From positions 1-11,204 of the forward strand of contig CAKRWX010000056.1 of NCBI GenBank assembly GCA_934418055.1: a stretch of 11,204 bases of DNA, in the 5' to 3' direction. This stretch comes from an uncultured Lachnospiraceae bacterium. Lineage in GTDB: Bacteria > Bacillota > Clostridia > Lachnospirales > Lachnospiraceae. The number at the start of each line of letters is the position of its first letter. Position 1 is the stretch's first letter. The position numbers and the translations under genes are program-made. Below the pieces are notes generated by a model, which was not told the origin of the DNA, did not search any database, and was given only the letters and a program-made list of their open reading frames with translations. Of the stretch, positions 6,654 through 11,204 are shown piece by piece.

Positions 6654-8366
6654 ATGTTTAAGGGAACAAATGCTTCCGCAGGAATTGGCATTGGCAAAGC
6701 AGCCATCATCAAAGAAACCGAACTGGTAATCCGTCCAGAGAAAGTCATCGACGGAGCAGCTGAGGTAGAGCGTTTTAAGGGAGCGCTGGCTGAGACCACT
6801 GCACAGACCGAGGCACTGGCTGCGGATCTGGCAACAAGAGTAGGGGAGAAAGAAGCAGAGATCATGCAGGGACATTTGATGCTGCTGATGGACCCAATGT
6901 TAACCAATGAGATTGAGAACGCGATCACTGGAGATAATGTATGCAGTGAGTTCGCTATTGAGACTGTCTGCACCATGTACGCAGATATGTTCGCATCCAT
7001 GGATGACGAGCTGATGCAGCAGAGAGCCACAGATATGAGAGATATTAAGGTAAGACTCCAGCAGGTTCTGCAGGGAGTAAAACCTGTTGATATTGCAGCA
7101 CTTCCAGCAGGCAGTGTGATCGTAGCAAAAGACTTAACACCATCCATGACTGCTGGTATCAATCCGGCAAACGTAGCTGGTATTGTAACTGAGATGGGCG
7201 GCAGAACTTCTCACAGCGCAATCCTGGCACGTGCGTTAGAGATCCCGGCTGTTGTAGCGGTTCCTGGTATTCTTGATCAGGTAGAAGACGGCGCTGAGAT
7301 GGTAGTAGACGGTAGCGAGGGCGTGGTTCTGGTTGCTCCATCTGAGGAGGAGAAAGCAGAGTACACTGCGAAGAGAGATCAGTTCCTGAAAGAAAAGAAG
7401 GAATTAGAGCAGTACATCGGCAAGCCAACCGTAACCAAAGACGGTGTGGAGATTGAGTTAGTTGCCAATATCGGTAACCCGGACGATGTAGAGAAAGTAC
7501 TTCAGTATGACGGTGAGGGCGTTGGCTTGTTCCGTACCGAGTTCTTATTCATGGATCGTACTGCAATGCCAACCGAGGAAGAGCAGTTTGAGGCATACAA
7601 GAAAGTAGCCATCGCCATGAATGGCAAACCAGTGATCATCCGTACTCTGGATATCGGTGGTGATAAAGAGATCCCATACATGGGCTTACAGAAAGACGAG
7701 AACCCATTCTTAGGATACCGTGCGATCCGTTTCTGTCTGGACCGCAAGGATGATGTATATCGTCCGCAGTTACGGGCATTGCTTCGTGCCAGCGCATTTG
7801 GCCAGATCAAGATCATGATCCCGATGGTAACCTGTATCGAGGAGATCCGTGAGGCAAAGGCGCTGATCGAGGAGGTTAAGAAAGAACTGGATGAGAAGGG
7901 CATCGCTTACAACAAGGATATCAAGGTTGGTATCATGGTAGAGACCGCCGCTGCATCCCTGATGGCAGATGTATTTGCTAAAGAAGTTGACTTCTTCAGC
8001 ATCGGAACCAACGATCTGACCCAGTACACCATGTCCGTTGACCGTGGCAATGAGAAGGTATCTTATCTGTATTCCACCTTCAACCCTGCAGTATTAAGAA
8101 GCATCCGCAACATCATCAAGTGTGGCCGTGAGGCTGGCATTATGGTTGGTATGTGCGGCGAGGCAGCAAGCGATCCTCTGATGATTCCGCTTCTGCTGGC
8201 ATTTGGCTTAAATGAGTTCAGTATGAGTTCTTCCGCCATCTTAAAAGCAAGAAAGATGATTACCGGATACAGCCAGGCTGAGCTCCAGGCAGTTGCAGAC
8301 AAGGCTATGAGCTTTGTAAGCGCCAAAGATATCGAGAACTTCATGAGAGAGTTCGTAAATCAGTAA
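6654..8366 (+). CDS. ptsI: PTS enzyme I (phosphoenolpyruvate-protein phosphotransferase)
   Basis: The first enzyme of the sugar phosphotransferase system: it autophosphorylates from PEP and transfers phosphate to HPr in the cytoplasm. At 570 residues it has the usual length. The N-terminal HPr-binding and phosphohistidine domain contains GGRTSHSAILAR with the active His187. The C-terminal PEP-binding TIM barrel has GVGLFRTEFLFMDR (289-302), the LDIGGDKE metal/PEP loop (332-339), MVETAAA (428-434), FFSIGTNDLTQYT (447-459) and the catalytic cysteine at 501 in GMCGEAASDP. AAGGAGG at 6637-6643 lies ten bases before the ATG. The gene is intact and uses codons like those of citF and the citrate carrier, suggesting high expression. 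It probably shares a transcript with ptsH and perhaps with cdaA-cdaR upstream. Confidence 0.98.
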   Translation: MFKGTNASAGIGIGKAAIIKETELVIRPEKVIDGAAEVERFKGALAETTAQTEALAADLATRVGEKEAEIMQGHLMLLMDPMLTNEIENAITGDNVCSEFAIETVCTMYADMFASMDDELMQQRATDMRDIKVRLQQVLQGVKPVDIAALPAGSVIVAKDLTPSMTAGINPANVAGIVTEMGGRTSHSAILARALEIPAVVAVPGILDQVEDGAEMVVDGSEGVVLVAPSEEEKAEYTAKRDQFLKEKKELEQYIGKPTVTKDGVEIELVANIGNPDDVEKVLQYDGEGVGLFRTEFLFMDRTAMPTEEEQFEAYKKVAIAMNGKPVIIRTLDIGGDKEIPYMGLQKDENPFLGYRAIRFCLDRKDDVYRPQLRALLRASAFGQIKIMIPMVTCIEEIREAKALIEEVKKELDEKGIAYNKDIKVGIMVETAAASLMADVFAKEVDFFSIGTNDLTQYTMSVDRGNEKVSYLYSTFNPAVLRSIRNIIKCGREAGIMVGMCGEAASDPLMIPLLLAFGLNEFSMSSSAILKARKMITGYSQAELQAVADKAMSFVSAKDIENFMREFVNQ

Positions 8367-8385
8367 TGAATAAGGAATAGGACGT

Positions 8386-9666
8386 ATGATAGTTTATCTG
8401 ATCTGTTATGCGGCCAGTTGGATCTTCGCACGCTTCGGACTGTATTACCTGTCCGGAGCGGCGCTTTTCCTGGCGGCCGGATATCTGTATGCTTATGATT
8501 ACCGTAGATCTGGGAATCTGATCCATTTGCGGGGGGTGTTCTCCTGCTTCTGGGTTGGTGGTCAGGGAGCGGCCTGTCTGAAACTTTCAAAGCTGCAGAC
8601 AGACTGGGAACTTGGGACATGGATCTGTTTTTTCCTCGCCCTTGTGGGATTCTGGATCACATTTGAGATCTTAGACCGGCTGATGGGAGGAAATGAGCGG
8701 TTTACCATGACAAGGAGCAGACAGAGAAGCGCCGTGCGTCCTCTTTTTTTCTGTATTGTAGGTCTGTCGCTGATTTCAGCGGCGGCTTTTGCAGTGGAAG
8801 CGGCGGTGTTGGGATTTATCCCGGTTCTGGTCCGGGGCGTTCCCCATGCATACTCTGCGTTCCATATCACAGGACTTCACTATGTGACCGTGTCCTGCGT
8901 CCTGGTACCGGCGATGACGGTACTGTATTTTGAACAGGGAGGCAGCCGCAGCGGAAAGAAAAATGGACTGGTGGTTCTTTGTACCCTGGTCTCCGTTGCC
9001 ATTCCGATTCTGTGCGTATCCCGGTTCCAACTGGTATTTGCAGTAGTTCTGGCGGTGTTTACCTTCTGCGCCAGCCAAAGACAAGTGTCCCCGTGGCTGT
9101 TTGTGGCAGCGGTGGCGGCACTGATCCCATGTTATGTACTTCTGACTATTGCCAGAAGCCATGATGTGACCTATTTAAATGGAATATTCGAGATGAAGAA
9201 CGACCGTATGCCGATCTTTATCTCTCAGCCATATATTTATATTGCCAATAATTACGAGAATTTCGACTGTCTGGTGAAGGCTCTGCCAGCGCACACCTGG
9301 GGGCTTCGGATGCTGTTTCCGGTATGGGCTCTGACAGGACTGAAATTTCTCTATCCGTACCTGGTCAGCTTCCCCATTTATGTGGATAAGACGGAACTGA
9401 CCACCGTGTCCCTGATCTATGATGCCTATTATGATTTCGGCATCATCGGGGTACTGATATTTGCCTGCATTCTTGGGGCAGTATGCTTTTTTCTTGTGGA
9501 AAAGCTGCGGGAGATGAAAAATCCCATGGGATATCTGTTCTATGGACAGATGGCCATCTACATGATGCTATCCTTTTTTACCACCTGGTTCAGCAATCCG
9601 ACCACCTGGTTTTATTTTCTGGTGACAGCAATTATGATGTTTTACTGTTCCGTCAGCCGTCGTTGA
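8386..9666 (+). CDS. Probable O-antigen/oligosaccharide repeat-unit polymerase-like membrane protein
   Basis: A 426-residue polytopic membrane protein with about 11-12 predicted helices. A longer polar loop, roughly residues 255-300, contains SQPYIYIANNYENFDCL. The later stretch SLIYDAYYDFGIIGVLIFACILG and the SRFQLVFAVVLAV segment resemble the Wzy-like oligosaccharide repeat-unit polymerase families, which join lipid-linked glycan units outside the membrane. The similarity is by general pattern, not a diagnostic motif, so an EpsG-type or other glycan membrane protein is also possible. ATG 8386 has AAGGA at 8372-8376 and lies 19 nt after ptsI. No glycosyltransferases, flippase or chain-length regulator are in view. 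Codon use (more CGG, GGA, TTT) differs from ptsI, which fits lower expression. Confidence 0.6.
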   Translation: MIVYLICYAASWIFARFGLYYLSGAALFLAAGYLYAYDYRRSGNLIHLRGVFSCFWVGGQGAACLKLSKLQTDWELGTWICFFLALVGFWITFEILDRLMGGNERFTMTRSRQRSAVRPLFFCIVGLSLISAAAFAVEAAVLGFIPVLVRGVPHAYSAFHITGLHYVTVSCVLVPAMTVLYFEQGGSRSGKKNGLVVLCTLVSVAIPILCVSRFQLVFAVVLAVFTFCASQRQVSPWLFVAAVAALIPCYVLLTIARSHDVTYLNGIFEMKNDRMPIFISQPYIYIANNYENFDCLVKALPAHTWGLRMLFPVWALTGLKFLYPYLVSFPIYVDKTELTTVSLIYDAYYDFGIIGVLIFACILGAVCFFLVEKLREMKNPMGYLFYGQMAIYMMLSFFTTWFSNPTTWFYFLVTAIMMFYCSVSRR

Positions 9667-9671
9667 CGGAA
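9648..9671 (+). other. Hairpin over the stop codon of the polymerase-like gene
   Basis: TTCCGTCA (9648-9655) pairs perfectly with TGACGGAA (9664-9671) around an eight-base loop. The TGA stop codon (9664-9666) is in the right arm, and no T-tract follows, so it is at most a weak terminator. The right arm also overlaps the TTGACG -35 element of the next promoter. An inverted repeat here could act as an operator or be coincidental. Confidence 0.5.
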
Positions 9672-9692
9672 TCAGAAACCTATGATTATATT
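9663..9692 (+). promoter_or_regulatory. Likely promoter of the aminotransferase gene
   Basis: TTGACG at 9663-9668 (5 of 6 to consensus) lies 17 bp before TTATAT at 9686-9691, or 18 bp before TATATT at 9687-9692. TG at 9683-9684 provides an extended -10 for the first option. Transcription would begin near 9698, leaving a leader of about 80 nt before the ATG at 9777. Confidence 0.55.
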
Positions 9693-9704
9693 TCCTAAGC
9701 GTCA

Positions 9705-9732
9705 GCCCTGAAGCAGTTTGCCGATTCGGGGC
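9705..9732 (+). other. Leader hairpin upstream of the aminotransferase
   Basis: GCCCTGAA (9705-9712) pairs with TTCGGGGC (9725-9732): eight pairs with one G-U and a twelve-base loop. It falls in the predicted 5' leader, with no T-tract after it. Function unknown. Confidence 0.4.
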
Positions 9733-9776
9733 CAACTAGAAATGACGTATGGGGTAACATAAAGGAGTGGATAAAG

Positions 9777-10967
9777 ATGATATCTGAGAGAATGAAACCG
9801 TTAGTAATGAATAACTCTGCGATCCGTACCATGTTTGAGGAGGGCAACCGTTTAGCTAAGATCTACGGAAGAGACAAGGTTTTTGATTTCAGCCTTGGCA
9901 ACCCCAATGTTCCGGCACCGGCGGCGGTGAACCAGGCCATCATTGACGTGGTTACAGAAGAAGACTCCAACATGGTTCATGGTTACATGAGCAACGCGGG
10001 ATATGAGGATGTGCGGGAGACGGTGGCCCAGTCCCTGAACGAGAGATTTGGCACTTCCTTTACTTATAACAACATTCTCATGACCGTAGGCGCAGCCAGC
10101 GGACTGAATGTAATCTTAAAAACTCTCTTAAATCCAGGCGATCAGGTGATCACTTTTGCACCGTATTTTCTGGAGTATGGTGGATATGTACGCAACTATG
10201 ACGGAGAACTGGTGGTAATTTCCCCGAATACTGAGACCTTTCAGCCAAACTTAAAGGAATTTGAGGAGAAGATCAACGAGAAAACCAAGGCGGTGATCAT
10301 CAATACCCCAAATAACCCATCTGGCGTGGTATATTCCAGTGAAACTCTGGAAAGTATATCCAGTATCTTAGAGAAAAAACAGAAAGAATTCGGAACCAAT
10401 ATTGTGCTGATTTCCGATGAGCCATACCGGGAGCTGGCTTATGATGGAGTGGAAGTGCCGTTTGTAACCAAATTTTATGCCAACACGGTGATCGGATACT
10501 CCTTCAGCAAGAGCCTGTCCCTTCCAGGAGAGCGAATCGGATATCTGGTGATCCCGGATGAGATGACAGACAGCAAGGAAGTATTTGCAGCAGCAAGCAT
10601 TGCCAACCGTGTCCTGGGCTGTGTGAACGCTCCGTCCCTGATGCAGAGAGTTATCAAACGCTGCATCAATGAGAAGGTGAACTTAGAGGCTTATGACCGG
10701 AACCGGAATCTTCTGTATTCTTCCCTCTGTGAGTATGGATTTTCCTGTATTAAGCCGCAGGGCGCATTTTACCTGTTTGTGAAATCTCCAGTGGAGAATG
10801 AGAAGGAATTCTGCGAGGTATGTAAGAAATACAATATTCTGGTTGTTCCAGGAACCTCTTTTGCGTGTCCTGGTTATGTCCGCATTGCGTACTGTGTTTC
10901 TTATGAGCAGATTGAGCGCTCTCTGCCAGCATTTAAGAAGGTGGCAGAAGAGTACGGTCTGGTGTAA
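9777..10967 (+). CDS. PLP-dependent aminotransferase, fold type I (class I/II)
   Basis: A 396-residue cytoplasmic enzyme that moves an amino group between an amino acid and a 2-oxo acid using pyridoxal phosphate. Family landmarks are in order: SLGNPNVPAP (39-48) near the substrate site, the cofactor phosphate-binding VGAASG (104-109), NTPNNPSG (176-183) with the Asn contacting the PLP ring hydroxyl, SDEPY (213-217) with Asp214 for the pyridine nitrogen, SFSKSLSLPGERIGY with the Schiff-base Lys245, and YVRIAY with the carboxylate-binding Arg369. It is most like the aspartate/aromatic aminotransferase group, but the substrate cannot be read from sequence. The ATG at 9777 has AAGGAG at 9762-9767, nine bases upstream. 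It appears to have its own promoter and not to belong to the cda-pts run. No clear terminator follows. Confidence 0.93.
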   Translation: MISERMKPLVMNNSAIRTMFEEGNRLAKIYGRDKVFDFSLGNPNVPAPAAVNQAIIDVVTEEDSNMVHGYMSNAGYEDVRETVAQSLNERFGTSFTYNNILMTVGAASGLNVILKTLLNPGDQVITFAPYFLEYGGYVRNYDGELVVISPNTETFQPNLKEFEEKINEKTKAVIINTPNNPSGVVYSSETLESISSILEKKQKEFGTNIVLISDEPYRELAYDGVEVPFVTKFYANTVIGYSFSKSLSLPGERIGYLVIPDEMTDSKEVFAAASIANRVLGCVNAPSLMQRVIKRCINEKVNLEAYDRNRNLLYSSLCEYGFSCIKPQGAFYLFVKSPVENEKEFCEVCKKYNILVVPGTSFACPGYVRIAYCVSYEQIERSLPAFKKVAEEYGLV

Positions 10968-11033
10968 AGATCTGGCTTAAGGGGAATTGAAAAAGCAGGG
11001 TGAAGGTCTTTCAATAGAAAGCTGGTGAACCTT

Positions 11034-11204
11034 ATGGAAGATGGAAAGCGGATTTTCCGCATGATATTAAACATATTGATTCCAGCAGGTACGATCGTAC
11101 TGGTCTGTACCCTGGGACCATGGCTTTTGAAATTTTTTATGCCTTTTGTGGTAGGCTGGTGTATTGCCCTGATCTGCAATCCACTGGTGAAATTTTTGGA
11201 AAAA
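11034..11204 (+). CDS. AI-2E/YtvI-family membrane protein, N-terminus (3' truncated)
   Basis: The frame is open from ATG 11034 to the window end, giving 57 residues with no stop. A short charged start (MEDGKRIFR) leads into a hydrophobic helix (about 10-27). A second helix ends in PFVVGWCIALICNPLVKFLEK (split here as residues 37-57), the typical N-terminal signature of the AI-2E transporter-like family that includes the sporulation protein YtvI. The ribosome binding site is weak: GGTGA at 11024-11028, five bases from the ATG. A GTG at 11025 is an alternative start. It begins 66 nt after the aminotransferase. Substrate and role cannot be judged from this fragment. Confidence 0.75.
   Translation, partial: MEDGKRIFRMILNILIPAGTIVLVCTLGPWLLKFFMPFVVGWCIALICNPLVKFLEK

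Noticed and set aside
6626..7162. 178-codon reverse-strand ORF opposite ptsI
   Set aside because: It is antisense to clearly coding, conserved enzyme I sequence, has no ribosome site worth noting, and its Ser/Ala/Ile-rich composition is typical of a codon-bias shadow.
10987..11015. TTGAAA-17-TTCAAT as a promoter for the YtvI-like gene
   Set aside because: The -10 matches consensus at only 4 of 6, and the transcript would start about 12 nt before the ATG, too close to include a good ribosome site. Kept only as a weak possibility.

Overview
The window looks like chromosomal DNA from an anaerobic, low-to-moderate GC Firmicute, most likely a Lachnospiraceae/Clostridium-like gut or environmental species. 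This is inferred from strong AGGAGG-type ribosome binding sites, an HPr with both His15 and Ser46, a CdaA/CdaR pair, a probable sporulation-type membrane protein at the right edge, and citrate lyase beside a CitMHS-type carrier. Genus or species cannot be assigned from sequence reading alone. All convincing genes are on the + strand; nothing indicates an insertion sequence, prophage, CRISPR array, tRNA or rRNA.

Region 1 (1-2523) is a citrate fermentation segment. It holds the C-terminal part of the citrate lyase alpha subunit (citF), a 219-nt intergenic stretch with two predicted RNA hairpins, a CitMHS-family citrate carrier, and a good rho-independent terminator. The carrier would import citrate (family precedent: as a metal complex) and citrate lyase would cleave it to acetate and oxaloacetate.

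Region 2 (2567-8366) starts with an extended -10 promoter and a leader containing a two-tier inverted repeat. It continues as a tight run of genes: two unassigned membrane proteins (138 and 320 aa), the diadenylate cyclase cdaA, its regulator cdaR (YbbR family, overlapping cdaA by 23 nt), then ptsH (HPr) and ptsI (enzyme I). Gaps are 6, 31, -23, 48 and 36 nt and I see no terminator between them. Cyclic-di-AMP synthesis and the general PTS phosphorelay may therefore share a transcript. In many Firmicutes the gene after cdaR is glmM; here it is ptsH.

Region 3 (8386-9666) is a polytopic membrane protein resembling O-antigen/oligosaccharide repeat-unit polymerases, 19 nt after ptsI and without other glycan genes in view. 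Region 4 (9648-11204) has a hairpin over that gene's stop codon, a likely promoter, a leader hairpin, a fold-type I aminotransferase, and the first 57 codons of an AI-2E/YtvI-type membrane protein that runs off the end.

Most of the window is recognisable housekeeping and central metabolism. No convincing wholly new system is visible. The best leads are the two uncharacterised membrane proteins ahead of cdaA, the cda-pts linkage, and the structured leaders.
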